Source: Methylocystis iwaonis (GTDB lineage: Bacteria > Pseudomonadota > Alphaproteobacteria > Rhizobiales > Beijerinckiaceae). Taken from it: DNA of 64,000 bases. Numbering within the stretch: the first letter of the stretch is position 1; every line of letters starts with the position of its first letter. The notes below the pieces were generated by a model that was not told the origin of the DNA, did not search any database, and worked only from the letters and a program-made list of their open reading frames with translations. Below, piece by piece: positions 52,124 to 60,919 of the stretch. The stretch lies in NCBI RefSeq assembly GCF_027925385.1, contig NZ_AP027142.1, positions 310,001 to 374,000 on the forward strand, read 5' to 3'. Made by a program: the position numbers and the translations under genes.

Positions 52124-52591
52124 ATGAGTTCGGCATTCACCAAAGAACAGGACGACGACAATCCGCGCGAGGATTTGCCGGATCGTCCGATCAGCCCGCA
52201 TCGCAATCTGGTGACGCAAGAAGGCTTGCAGCAGATCGACGACGCTATGACGCGCCTGCTGGCCGATCTGGAAAAGGCGAACGCCGCTGGCGACAATCAT
52301 GCGATCGCGCTCGCCCAGCGCGATTTGCGCTACTGGCGGGCGCGCCGCGCCAGCGCTGAGATCGTGCCGCGCATCGCCGACCATTCGCATGTGCGCTTCG
52401 GCCACCGAGTCGTGGTGGAGCTGGAGGGGGGGGAGCGCCGGGCGTTCCGCCTTGTGGGCGAAGACGAGGCCGATCCGGCGAAGGGGTTGCTTCCCTATGT
52501 CGCCCCGCTTGCGCAGGCCCTGATGGGCAAGGCTGTCGGCGACGAGGTCGAGGTCGGCCATCACCGCGCGCAGATCGTCGAGATCGCGTAA
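52124..52591 (+). CDS. GreA/GreB-like transcription elongation factor homologue
   Basis: A 155-residue protein with a GreA/GreB C-terminal domain (VRFGHRVVVELEGGERRAF, LVGEDEADPAKGLLPYVAPL, AQALMGKAVGDEVEV) and a short N-terminal helical part (LQQIDDAMTRLLADLEKANA). This compact form matches alphaproteobacterial Gre-like proteins that may bind RNA polymerase but lack the full coiled coil of GreA, so the RNA-cleavage stimulation is uncertain. The ATG at 52124 follows AGGTAGGA. A short hairpin follows the stop, then an R3 repeat. Confidence 0.85.
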   Translation: MSSAFTKEQDDDNPREDLPDRPISPHRNLVTQEGLQQIDDAMTRLLADLEKANAAGDNHAIALAQRDLRYWRARRASAEIVPRIADHSHVRFGHRVVVELEGGERRAFRLVGEDEADPAKGLLPYVAPLAQALMGKAVGDEVEVGHHRAQIVEIA

Positions 52592-52596
52592 CAAAA

Positions 52597-52618
52597 AGCC
52601 GCGCGTTTCCGCGCGGCT
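52597..52618 (+). terminator. Hairpin after the Gre-like gene
   Basis: AGCCGCGCG-TTTC-CGCGCGGCT, a nine-pair perfect stem six bases after the stop codon. It is followed by AATTTG rather than a T-run, so termination may be weak. Confidence 0.6.
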
Positions 52619-52628
52619 AATTTGTCGC

Positions 52629-52769
52629 CAAACCTCCGAGGCGGCCTCGTCCTTCGAGACGCGAGCTTCGCTCGCTCCTCAGGATGAGGCCTAAGTGTTT
52701 TTGCAGAAGCTCCTCATGCTGAGGAGCCTGCGCAGCAGGCGTCTCGAAGCACGAGGGGCGTCACCGCCA
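52629..52769. repeat. Palindromic repeat R3, copy b
   Basis: Nearly identical to 44381-44527: AAACCTCCGAGGCGGCCTCG, TCCTTCGAGACGCGAGCTTC, GCTCGCTCCTCAGGATGAGG, CTCATGCTGAGGAGCCTGCG and GCGTCTCGAAGCACGAGGGG. It sits between the convergent Gre-like and ParA genes. Confidence 0.9.
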
Positions 52770-52837
52770 TTTTATCAGCAGTCTGAGCCGCGCGTTCCCG
52801 CGCCGCTCGACTTCGTTCTCTATCCTTCGCGCCGGCG

Positions 52838-53644
52838 CTATGCCGCTTTGCGCGCAACCTTCTTGGCGGGGCTTTTGGTTTCCTGCGTTTCGGCTTTCTG
52901 CGCAACCGCGGCCGCCTTCTGAGGCGCTTCCGGCTTGGTGACGGCGGCCTTCGGCGCAGAGGCTTTTTGAGCCGGGGCGGGTTTTTCCGCTGCAGCTTTT
53001 TCAGCCGCCGGCTTCGCCGAGGCGCGCTTCAGGCGGCGCTTGATCGAGCTCCACAGCTCTTTCATTTCCTGCGCGGCCACGCCCTCGGGGTTATATTCCG
53101 CGACCCCGAGGCCGAGACGCGCGGCTTCCTGGTAGTCGACGCGCGAGGAGACGAGCGGCGCAAGCAGACCGCCCATCGCCTGCAGCGCCTTGGCGCCGAG
53201 ATCGACGCGCGCGCTCTGTTGCGACGGCGGGCATTGGTTGAGCAGGAAGGCGTAGTCGCAACCTTCCTCCTTCACTTGCGCGCGGGTTTTTTCGCTGGCC
53301 CAGAGATCGAAAGCGTTCGGACGCGCGGGAATGATGCAAAGGTCCGCCGCGCGCACGGCGGCAAGCAATTGTTCGCCGTCATGGCCCGGCGCGTCGAGGA
53401 TGACCAAAGTGATCCCCTTTTTTTCCAACGCCGAGATTGCCTTGGCGAGCTTTCCCGCCGGCACGTGCTCGACGCCGATGTCGGACGCCTCGCGCGAACT
53501 CGCCCATTTGACGAGGGTTTGGAGCGGGTCCAGATCGAAGATGAAAACGCGCTCGCCGGCCGCGCGCGCGGCGACGGCGACGCTGCTCGCGAGGGTGCTC
53601 TTGCCCGCGCCGCCCTTTTGCGTAACGAAAGCTATTGTTCGCAT
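52838..53644 (-). CDS. Orphan ParA-family ATPase with Ala/Lys-rich tail
   Basis: A 268-residue ParA/MinD-type ATPase. The deviant Walker A is KGGAGKST (residues 10-17), followed by IFDLDPLQTLVKWA and VILDAPGHDG (Walker B-like). The ATPase core ends near residue 200; the last 60 residues are rich in Ala, Lys, Pro and Glu (AEKAAAEKPAPAQKASAPKA), a probably disordered nucleic-acid-binding tail. No parB or parS is adjacent, so it is unlikely to be the chromosome partition protein; orphan ParA proteins often position other cargo. Start and family are clear, partner is not. Confidence 0.9.
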   Translation of the reverse strand: MRTIAFVTQKGGAGKSTLASSVAVAARAAGERVFIFDLDPLQTLVKWASSREASDIGVEHVPAGKLAKAISALEKKGITLVILDAPGHDGEQLLAAVRAADLCIIPARPNAFDLWASEKTRAQVKEEGCDYAFLLNQCPPSQQSARVDLGAKALQAMGGLLAPLVSSRVDYQEAARLGLGVAEYNPEGVAAQEMKELWSSIKRRLKRASAKPAAEKAAAEKPAPAQKASAPKAAVTKPEAPQKAAAVAQKAETQETKSPAKKVARKAA

Positions 53645-53836
53645 TCTTTTGGTTCCGTTTTGGCGTTTGCTCGGTTCGGCAAGGCTTTACGCGAAACGCG
53701 GCAATTGTCGGCAGCACCCAAGCTTATGCGGCCGAATCATTTACTTGCGTGCAGGGTAAGCTTTGGCTAACGCGCCGTCGAGGCGTCAATTGATCGGCGC
53801 CGACACAAGTAAAGACTCTGACCATCCGAGATTCCA

Positions 53837-55147
53837 ATGCCCGACCTCTTCGAAAACGCGAAACTCGACGAAAGCGCGCCGCGCCCCTTGGCGGACCGTC
53901 TGCGCCCGACTCGCCTCGAAGAGGTGGTTGGACAAGATCACTTGCTCGGAGCTGACGGCGCGCTCACGCGGCTCGTTCGCGGCGGCTCGCTCGGCTCGCT
54001 TATTCTTTGGGGGCCGCCCGGCTCCGGCAAGACAACGGTGGCGCGCCTGCTCGCGCATGAAACGAAACTCGCTTTCGTGCAGATTTCAGCGATCTTCTCG
54101 GGCGTCGCCGATCTCAAGAAGACATTCGAGGCCGCGCGTGCGCGCCGCGCGACGGGCCAGGGCACGCTGCTCTTCGTCGATGAGATCCATCGTTTCAACC
54201 GCGCCCAGCAGGATAGTTTTCTGCCTGTGATGGAAGACGGCACGATCACTTTGATCGGCGCGACGACGGAGAATCCGTCCTTCGAGCTCAACGCCGCTTT
54301 GCTGTCGCGCGCGCGTGTGATGACCTTCAAATCGCTCGACGCTGCGGCGATCGAAAAGCTGCTGGCGCGCGCCGAAGAAACAGAAGGCAAGAAGCTGCCG
54401 CTCGACGACGACGCCCGCGAGGCGTTGGTCGCTATGGCCGATGGCGACGGCCGCGCCGCGCTCACTCTGTCGGAAGAAATCTGGCGCGCGGCGCGCGCGG
54501 GCGAAATCTTCGACCGCGCCGCGCTCTCGGACGTCGTTCAGCGCCGGGCGCCCATCTACGACAAGGCGCAGGAGGGGCACTACAATCTCATCAGCGCGTT
54601 GCACAAATGCGTGCGCGGCTCGGACCCCGACGCGGCGCTCTATTACTTTGCGCGCATGCTGGACGCGGGCGAAGACCCGCTCTTTCTGGCCCGGCGTATC
54701 GTGCGCATGGCGGTCGAAGACATCGGCCTCGCCGATCCGCAGGCGCTCGTGATCGCCAACGCCGCGAAGGACGCTTATGACTTTCTCGGGTCTCCGGAAG
54801 GCGAGCTCGCTCTGGCGCAGGCGGTGATCTATGTGGCGACGGCGCCCAAATCCAACGCCGGCTATGTCGCCTATAAGAAGGCGCGCCGCCTCGCGCAGGA
54901 GAAGGGCTCGCTCATGCCGCCCAAGGTCATCCTCAACGCGCCGACCAAGATGATGCGCGAGGAAGGCTATGGCGAGGGCTATGAATATGATCATGATTCG
55001 CCCGACGCCTTCTCCGGGCAGAATTACTGGCCCGACGCGCTCGGGCGCCAGCGGCTCTATCAGCCGGTCGAGCGCGGCTTCGAGCGAGAGCTCGCCAAGC
55101 GCCTCGATTATTGGGAGCGGTTGCGGCGCGAACGCAACGCAAAATGA
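53837..55147 (+). CDS. rarA: Replication-associated recombination protein A (AAA ATPase)
   Basis: A 436-residue AAA+ ATPase of the RarA/MgsA/WRNIP1 family that acts at stalled replication forks. Walker A is GPPGSGKTT, Walker B LFVDEIHRFNRAQQD, sensor 1 IGATTENPSFELNAALLSRA, and the C-terminal tetramerisation part has HYNLISALHKCVRGSDPDAA, then ARMLDAGEDPLFLARRIVRM and EDIGLADPQAL. Length is normal. The N-terminus MPDLFENA supports the ATG at 53837. It stands alone, 190 bases from the orphan ParA gene on the other strand. Confidence 0.95.
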   Translation: MPDLFENAKLDESAPRPLADRLRPTRLEEVVGQDHLLGADGALTRLVRGGSLGSLILWGPPGSGKTTVARLLAHETKLAFVQISAIFSGVADLKKTFEAARARRATGQGTLLFVDEIHRFNRAQQDSFLPVMEDGTITLIGATTENPSFELNAALLSRARVMTFKSLDAAAIEKLLARAEETEGKKLPLDDDAREALVAMADGDGRAALTLSEEIWRAARAGEIFDRAALSDVVQRRAPIYDKAQEGHYNLISALHKCVRGSDPDAALYYFARMLDAGEDPLFLARRIVRMAVEDIGLADPQALVIANAAKDAYDFLGSPEGELALAQAVIYVATAPKSNAGYVAYKKARRLAQEKGSLMPPKVILNAPTKMMREEGYGEGYEYDHDSPDAFSGQNYWPDALGRQRLYQPVERGFERELAKRLDYWERLRRERNAK

Positions 55148-55335
55148 CCGGGGAACTGCACGATTATGTTGCGCAATTGTCACGCAGGCTGGCAAACGTG
55201 ATGCACAAGGCTTGTTCAGGTCGCCTTTCGATTGACCGTCCGCGAGGTCAGCCGTAAGTCTAGCCGTGACGGCGCGGAGGTCGCATTCAAGCGGCAGAAG
55301 CCCAAGAATTCGAAATGTCTACGAAGGGGTCGATT

Positions 55336-56244
55336 ATGGCCAAGTTTCCTGTCGCCGCCGGCGTTGTGCTGGCTCTTGTTGCGGGTTCCGCTTTTGCCGC
55401 CGATCTCCCGTCGCGCAAGGGACCGCCGCCGGTCTTTGTTCCCCCGGCGCCGAGCTTCACCTGGAACGGCCTCTATGGCGGTATCAACATCGGCTATGGT
55501 TTTGGCGCCGGCTCCAATGAGACGGGCGGCTTCATCTATCCGTCGCCGTCGGCTGCTCCGGGCTTCTCCGCCGCGTGGAACGCTCCGCAGAATCTGAACG
55601 GCGTCACGGGCGGCGGTCAGATCGGCTACAACTTCCAGTTCTCGCCGTGGCTCGTTGTCGGCGCCGAAGCTGACATCCAGGCGGCCGACATCAACAGCCA
55701 GTCGAATGTGGTCGGCGCGACGACCAGCCCGTCGACGGCTTTCGCCGCCACTGCGGCGCGCGGCCCCATTCTGCATAGCGCCTTCGTGAACTCCGCGAAG
55801 AGCGTCGATTGGTGGGGCACGGTTCGTGGCCGCATCGGCGTGACGCTTCCGTCCTGGCCGAATCTGCTGGTCTACGGCACGGGCGGCTTCGCCTATGGCC
55901 AGGTGGATCAGACCGTCTCGGTCGCCGACATCTTCCTGACCGGCCCCGTCGGCGGCGCCGTGATCGGCCGCGCCAAGTCGTTCGGCACCAAGACGGGCTG
56001 GACCGCCGGTGGCGGCGTCGAGTGGTCGCCGCTCGCTTTCCCGGCCTGGTCGCTGAAGGTGGAATATCTCTACACCGATCTCGGCTCGACCAATGTGGTC
56101 ATCCCGGGCGTGCTCACGACCTTCGTGGTTCCCGGCTGGGCTGGTTCGCACAGCTCGCCGACCCAGTTCCACACGGTTCGCGCCGGCCTGAACTGGCACT
56201 TCAATCCCTTCGCCGCTCCGGCGCCGGTTCTGGCGAAATACTAA
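55336..56244 (+). CDS. Outer-membrane beta-barrel protein, Omp25/Omp31-like
   Basis: A 302-residue outer-membrane protein. A signal peptide (MAKFPVAAGVVLALVAGSAF, cleaved after AFA) is followed by DLPSRKGPPP, the common start of rhizobial Omp25/31-type barrels, then WNGLYGGINIGYGFG. Alternating hydrophobic strands include GGQIGYNFQFSPWLVVGAEA, TVRGRIGVTLPSWPNLLVYG, GWTAGGGVEWSPLAFPAWSL and a C-terminal FHTVRAGLNWHFNPF. The ending APAPVLAKY fits the family. The ATG at 55336 has AAGGGG upstream; a second ATG at 55315 is less likely. A strong terminator follows. Role: outer-membrane structure or small-solute passage. Confidence 0.9.
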   Translation: MAKFPVAAGVVLALVAGSAFAADLPSRKGPPPVFVPPAPSFTWNGLYGGINIGYGFGAGSNETGGFIYPSPSAAPGFSAAWNAPQNLNGVTGGGQIGYNFQFSPWLVVGAEADIQAADINSQSNVVGATTSPSTAFAATAARGPILHSAFVNSAKSVDWWGTVRGRIGVTLPSWPNLLVYGTGGFAYGQVDQTVSVADIFLTGPVGGAVIGRAKSFGTKTGWTAGGGVEWSPLAFPAWSLKVEYLYTDLGSTNVVIPGVLTTFVVPGWAGSHSSPTQFHTVRAGLNWHFNPFAAPAPVLAKY

Positions 56245-56270
56245 GACTTTAGCCAGTTCATGAAATCATG

Positions 56271-56305
56271 AAGCCCGGCCCTTGTGGCCGGGCTTTTCCT
56301 TTTTA
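56271..56305 (+). terminator. Rho-independent terminator of the outer-membrane protein gene
   Basis: AAGCCCGGCC-CTTGT-GGCCGGGCTT, a perfect ten-pair stem 27 bases after the stop, followed by TTCCTTTTTATT. Confidence 0.9.
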
Positions 56306-56433
56306 TTACAAATAGGTCATGTAACGCGACCGGCATGGACACGCTTCACCGCCGGGTATAGCAAAGGCCGTCGGAACTCATAGGGGATAAGCCCCGCTCG
56401 AATCGTGTCGCGCTTGGCCTGGGGGTCGCACGG

Positions 56434-57687
56434 GTGCTAACCCTGTTCAAAGGACTTTGGCGCGACGCGCCCCGGAGCCCCATCGCAGAAATGCCCCGCA
56501 AAGCGCCTCTCCTTCTCGCAATCATTGCGAGCCTCGCTATTGGCGCGGCTCTGCCGGGCCTTGTGGCGAAGATGCGCGGAAGCGCGCCCGCGGATTCCGG
56601 GGCTGGCTCCCAACAGACCGCGAGTCCCGCCGCCCCCGAAGGGCTGATCAAGCTTTCGCCCGAGCAGATCGACGCCGCCAAGATCGGCGTCGCGAAGGCG
56701 GGCCCCGGCGTGCTCAAGCGCCAGATCACCGTGCCAGCGACGGTGAAGCCCGATCCCGACCATCTCGCCCGCGTCGCCGCCAAGGTCTCTGGCGTCGTCG
56801 CCGAAATGCGCAAGAAGCTCGGCGACGACGTGGCGAAGGGCGAGACGATCGCCGTCATCGATTCGCGCGAGGTCGCTGACGCCAAGAGCGAATATCTCGC
56901 CGCGCTCGCCAATTACGAGCTGCAATCCCAGCTCTTCCAGCGCGAGAAGGGCCTCTTCGAAAAGAAGATCACCGCCGAGCAACTGTTCCTGAAAGCCAAG
57001 GCGACTTTCACGGAAGCAAAGCTTCGCCTCGATCTCTCGCGCGGCAAGCTCGCCGCCCTCGATCTCTCCGAAAACGAGATGACGGCGCTCGCCAATCAGC
57101 CCATCGCCCGCTTGCGCGAGAAGGAGATTCGCGCGCCGATCAAGGGCCGCGTCATCGAGCGCCTGACCAATCTCGGCCAGCCGGTGACGCCGGAAAGCCA
57201 GATTTACGTTCTGGCCGATCTTTCCGAGGTGGAAGCCGAGCTCGCGGTTCCCGTCGCCAATCTCGCCAGCGTGCGCGTGGGACAGCCGGTGGTCGTCAAG
57301 GGGGCGGATGGGCGCGCTTTCGAAGGCGCCGTGCGCGTCGTCAACGCCCTCATCACCCCCGAGACGCGCACGGGCCATGTCGTCGCCTCCTTCAAAAACC
57401 CGGATTACGCAATTCACCCTGGCGTTTTGCTCAACGCCGAGATCGCACTTGAACAGAGCCCCGCGAAAGTCGTCGCGCCGCGCGCCGCGGTGCAGCTCAT
57501 CCACAACGAGCCGACGGTCTTCGTGCGCGTGAAGAATGGCTTTGAAAAGCGCGTCGTCGAACTGGGCGACGGCGACGAAGGTTCTGTGGAGATCGTGAAA
57601 GGCCTCTCGCCCGGAGAGACGATCGCGGTCGATAACAGCTTCGTGCTGAAGGCCGAAGCCGGCAAGAGCGAAATTCCCGAGGAGTGA
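56434..57687 (+). CDS. CzcB/CusB-type periplasmic adaptor of heavy-metal efflux
   Basis: A 417-residue membrane-fusion protein. An N-terminal hydrophobic anchor (APLLLAIIASLAIGAALPGL) precedes a lipoyl-like hairpin and beta-barrel: RVAAKVSGVVAEMRKKLGDD, VIDSREVADAKSEYLAALAN (coiled-coil start), EIRAPIKGRVIERLTNLGQP, and LADLSEVEAELAVPVANLAS. It bridges the inner-membrane pump CzcA and the TolC-like outer-membrane protein encoded next. The start is either GTG at 56434 or ATG at 56491 (MPRKAP); the second gives a standard anchor length. No His-rich metal-binding N-terminus is present. Metal selectivity is not evident from the adaptor. Confidence 0.9.
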   Translation: MLTLFKGLWRDAPRSPIAEMPRKAPLLLAIIASLAIGAALPGLVAKMRGSAPADSGAGSQQTASPAAPEGLIKLSPEQIDAAKIGVAKAGPGVLKRQITVPATVKPDPDHLARVAAKVSGVVAEMRKKLGDDVAKGETIAVIDSREVADAKSEYLAALANYELQSQLFQREKGLFEKKITAEQLFLKAKATFTEAKLRLDLSRGKLAALDLSENEMTALANQPIARLREKEIRAPIKGRVIERLTNLGQPVTPESQIYVLADLSEVEAELAVPVANLASVRVGQPVVVKGADGRAFEGAVRVVNALITPETRTGHVVASFKNPDYAIHPGVLLNAEIALEQSPAKVVAPRAAVQLIHNEPTVFVRVKNGFEKRVVELGDGDEGSVEIVKGLSPGETIAVDNSFVLKAEAGKSEIPEE

Positions 57688-57700
57688 CGGCTCTAAGACC

Positions 57701-60700
57701 ATGATGCAGCGGATCATCGCCTTTTCGGTCCATAGCCGCTGGCTGGTCGTCCTCCTGGTCGCGCTGGTCGGCGCCTTCGGCGCTTTCGCGCTCGTGCATC
57801 TGCCGATCGACGCCGTTCCCGACATCACCAATAATCAGGTGCAGATCAACGCCCGCGCGCCGGCCCTCTCCGCCTTCGAGATGGAGAAGCAGGTCACTTA
57901 TCCGATCGAGAACGCGCTCGCGGGCATTCCGGGTCTCGACTATACGCGCTCGCTCTCGCGCAACGGCTTTGCGCAGGTGACAGCGGTCTTTTCCGATGGC
58001 GTCGATATTTTTTTCGCACGTCAGCAGGTGAATGAGCGCGTTGCCCAGGCGCGCGAGGATTTTCCGCCGCAGATCGAGCTGCGCATGGGCCCGATCGCGA
58101 CGGGCCTTTCCGAAATCTACATGTGGACCGTGCGCTACGCGGAGCCGCACAAGCTCGCCGACGCCGGCGAACCCGGCTGGCAGCGCGACGGCGCCTATCT
58201 GACGCCGGAAGGCGCGATGCTGCGTACGACCGTCGCGCAGGAATCCTATCTGCGCACCGTGCAGGACTGGATCATCCGCCCGCAATTGCGCACGGTGCCG
58301 GGCGTCGCCGGCGTCGATTCGCTCGGCGGGTTCATGCGGCAATATCATGTGCAGCCCGACCCCGCGAAGCTGACGTCGCTCGGCCTTTCCTTCGGCGATC
58401 TTGCGGCGACGATCCAGAAGAACAACGTCAGCCGCGGCGCCGGCTATGTCGAGCGCAATGGCGAGGGCCTCGTCGTGCGCAGCGGCGGCCGGCTGGAGAC
58501 TGTCGAGGACATCGCCAATGTCGTGGCGACGACGCGAAATGGCGTGCCCGTGCGCGTAGGCGAGATCGCCAATGTCGCCATCGGCAAGGAGCTGCGCACG
58601 GGCTCCGCCAGCATGAATGGCGAGGAGGTGGTTATCGGCACGGCGCTGATGCTGATCGGCGCCAATAGCCGCACCGTCTCGGCGGCGGTGGACGCCAAGG
58701 TGAAAACCGTCACGAAGTCCCTTCCCCCGGGGATCGAAGTCAAGACGATCCTGAACCGCACGCTCCTGGTCGACGCGACCATCAAGACCGTCGCCAAGAA
58801 TCTCCTGGAGGGCGCGGGGCTCGTCATCCTCGTGCTCTTCGTGATGCTGGGCAATTTCCGTGCGGCGGTGGTGACGGCGACGGTCATTCCGGTGACCATG
58901 CTGCTGCTCGCCATCGGCATGTATATCGGCAAGATCAGCGCCAATCTGATGAGCCTCGGCGCGCTCGATTTCGGCCTCATCGCCGACGGCGCCATCATCG
59001 TGGCGGAGAACAGCCTGCGCCGCCTCTCCGAACGCCAGCATATGGCGGGGCGCCCGCTCACCACCGAGGAACGTCTCGAGACGGTCATCGATTCAGCCGT
59101 CGAGATGCGGCGACCCACCGTCTATGGCCAATCGATCATCATTCTCGTCTATCTGCCGATCCTGAGCTTCACGGGCGTCGAAGGAAAGATGTTCCATCCG
59201 ATGGCGATGACCGTCATCATCGCGCTTCTGTCGGAGTTCCTTCTCTCCCTCACCTTTTTCCCCGCGATGATCGCGCTCTTCGTCTCGGGCGCCAGCGAAG
59301 AGCACGACAATGCGATCGTGGGCTCGCTCAAGCGCATGTATGAGCCGGCCTTGCGCTGGGCGATGGAGGCGCCGGTGAAGGTGATGGCGATCGGCGTCGC
59401 CTCCTTCCTCTTCGCCGTGCTTCTCTATTTGAACCTCGGGCAGGAGTTCATCCCCAAGCTCGACGAGAAAAATCTCGCGATGCAGGCAAATCGCATTCCG
59501 AGCACCTCGCTCACGCAGTCGCAGGCGATGCAGATCGACGTCGAGAACGCCATTCGCAAGCTGCCGCAGGTCGATTACGTCTTCTCGAAGACCGGCACGG
59601 CCGAGGTCGCGACCGACCCGATGCCGCCGAATCTGACCGACACTTTCATCATGCTGAAGCCGGAAGATCAGTGGCCCGACCCGCATCTGCCCAAGGACAG
59701 GCTAATCGACGACATCTCGGCCGAGATCTCCAAGCTGCCCGGCAACGCCTATGAGTTTTCGCAGCCCATTCAGTTGCGCTTCAACGAGCTTCTGGCCGGC
59801 GTGCGCGGCGATATAGCCGTGAAGGTCTTCGGCGAAGAGTTCGACGCCATGCTGAAGACGGCCAATCATATCGCCGCCATTCTGCGCGCCACGCCGGGCG
59901 CGACCGACGTGAAGGTCGAGCAGGTGACCGGCCTGCCGGTGCTCGACATCAAGGTCGATAAGAGCGCCATTGCGCGCTACGGCCTGTCGCTCGGCGCCGT
60001 GCAGGACACGATCGGCGCGGCGATCGGCGGCGAGCAGGCCGGCATGATCTTCGAGGGCGACCGCCGCTTCCCGATTTTCGTGCGCTTGCGCGACAATCTG
60101 CGCGAGGACGCAAACGCTTTGGAGACGATCCCGGTTTCCTTGCCGCCCGACGCGCAGGGCCATATCTCGACCATTCAGCTCAAGCAGGTTGCAAGCTTTT
60201 CCACGGTCGACGGGCAGAACCAGATTTCCCGCGAGAACGGCAAGCGGCGCGTGGTCGTCAGCGCCAATGTGCGTGGACGCGACATCGCCTCGGTCGTCAA
60301 CGAAGCGCGCGCCAAGGTCGACGCCAAGGTGCAAATCCCCGCCGGTTATTGGATCGAATGGGGCGGCCAGTTCGAAAATCTCGCGGCGGCGCGGGCGCGG
60401 CTCATGATCGTCGTGCCGGTCTGCTTCTTCATGATCTTCCTGCTGCTCTTCTCGGCGCTGGGCTCGGCGCGCGACGCCCTGCTCGTCTTCTCCGCAGTGC
60501 CGCTCGCATTGTCCGGCGGCGTGCTCGCTCTGTGGCTGCGCGGCATGCCCATGTCCGTCTCGGCGGCTGTGGGTTTCATCGCGCTTTCCGGCGTCGCCGT
60601 GCTCAACGGCCTTGTCATGCGCACCTATATTCACCAGCTCATGGTGAGCGGCATGGATGAGCGCGCGGCGATCTTCAAGGGCGCCATGACGCGTCTGCGT

Positions 60701-60919
60701 CCCGTGACGATGACGGCGCTTGTCGCCTCACTCGGTTTCGTGCCAATGGCGCTCGCGACGTCGACGGGCGCTGAAGTGCAGCGGCCGATCGCCACTGTCG
60801 TCATCGGCGGGCTCATCAGCGCGACGGTGCTCACCCTCATCGTGCTGCCGGCGCTTTACGCCTTCTTCGGTGAAAACAAAGCCTCGCTCGCCGCCGCGCG
60901 TGAAAGGGAGGCGGTGTGA
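57701..60919 (+). CDS. CzcA-family heavy-metal RND efflux pump
   Basis: A 1072-residue inner-membrane transporter of the heavy-metal RND class, with 12 predicted membrane helices and two large periplasmic loops. The proton-relay helix shows DFGLIADGAIIVAENSLRRL, corresponding to the DFGxxxDGAxxxxEN signature of Czc/Cnr-type pumps for divalent cations such as zinc, cobalt, nickel or cadmium. The early region HLPIDAVPDITNNQVQI is typical of HME-RND. CusA-like methionine pairs for copper were not seen, though I could not check all sites. It is 13 bases after the adaptor and its stop overlaps the TolC-like gene (GTGA). Confidence 0.93.
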   Translation: MMQRIIAFSVHSRWLVVLLVALVGAFGAFALVHLPIDAVPDITNNQVQINARAPALSAFEMEKQVTYPIENALAGIPGLDYTRSLSRNGFAQVTAVFSDGVDIFFARQQVNERVAQAREDFPPQIELRMGPIATGLSEIYMWTVRYAEPHKLADAGEPGWQRDGAYLTPEGAMLRTTVAQESYLRTVQDWIIRPQLRTVPGVAGVDSLGGFMRQYHVQPDPAKLTSLGLSFGDLAATIQKNNVSRGAGYVERNGEGLVVRSGGRLETVEDIANVVATTRNGVPVRVGEIANVAIGKELRTGSASMNGEEVVIGTALMLIGANSRTVSAAVDAKVKTVTKSLPPGIEVKTILNRTLLVDATIKTVAKNLLEGAGLVILVLFVMLGNFRAAVVTATVIPVTMLLLAIGMYIGKISANLMSLGALDFGLIADGAIIVAENSLRRLSERQHMAGRPLTTEERLETVIDSAVEMRRPTVYGQSIIILVYLPILSFTGVEGKMFHPMAMTVIIALLSEFLLSLTFFPAMIALFVSGASEEHDNAIVGSLKRMYEPALRWAMEAPVKVMAIGVASFLFAVLLYLNLGQEFIPKLDEKNLAMQANRIPSTSLTQSQAMQIDVENAIRKLPQVDYVFSKTGTAEVATDPMPPNLTDTFIMLKPEDQWPDPHLPKDRLIDDISAEISKLPGNAYEFSQPIQLRFNELLAGVRGDIAVKVFGEEFDAMLKTANHIAAILRATPGATDVKVEQVTGLPVLDIKVDKSAIARYGLSLGAVQDTIGAAIGGEQAGMIFEGDRRFPIFVRLRDNLREDANALETIPVSLPPDAQGHISTIQLKQVASFSTVDGQNQISRENGKRRVVVSANVRGRDIASVVNEARAKVDAKVQIPAGYWIEWGGQFENLAAARARLMIVVPVCFFMIFLLLFSALGSARDALLVFSAVPLALSGGVLALWLRGMPMSVSAAVGFIALSGVAVLNGLVMRTYIHQLMVSGMDERAAIFKGAMTRLRPVTMTALVASLGFVPMALATSTGAEVQRPIATVVIGGLISATVLTLIVLPALYAFFGENKASLAAAREREAV

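Noticed and set aside
52838..53644. Chromosome partition locus
   Set aside because: The ParA has no adjacent parB, no parS palindromes were seen nearby and no gid/mnm genes accompany it, so it is treated as an orphan ParA.
55148..55335. Possible small gene before the outer-membrane protein
   Set aside because: Short open frames here have no ribosome site and are shadows of the leader and signal-peptide region.
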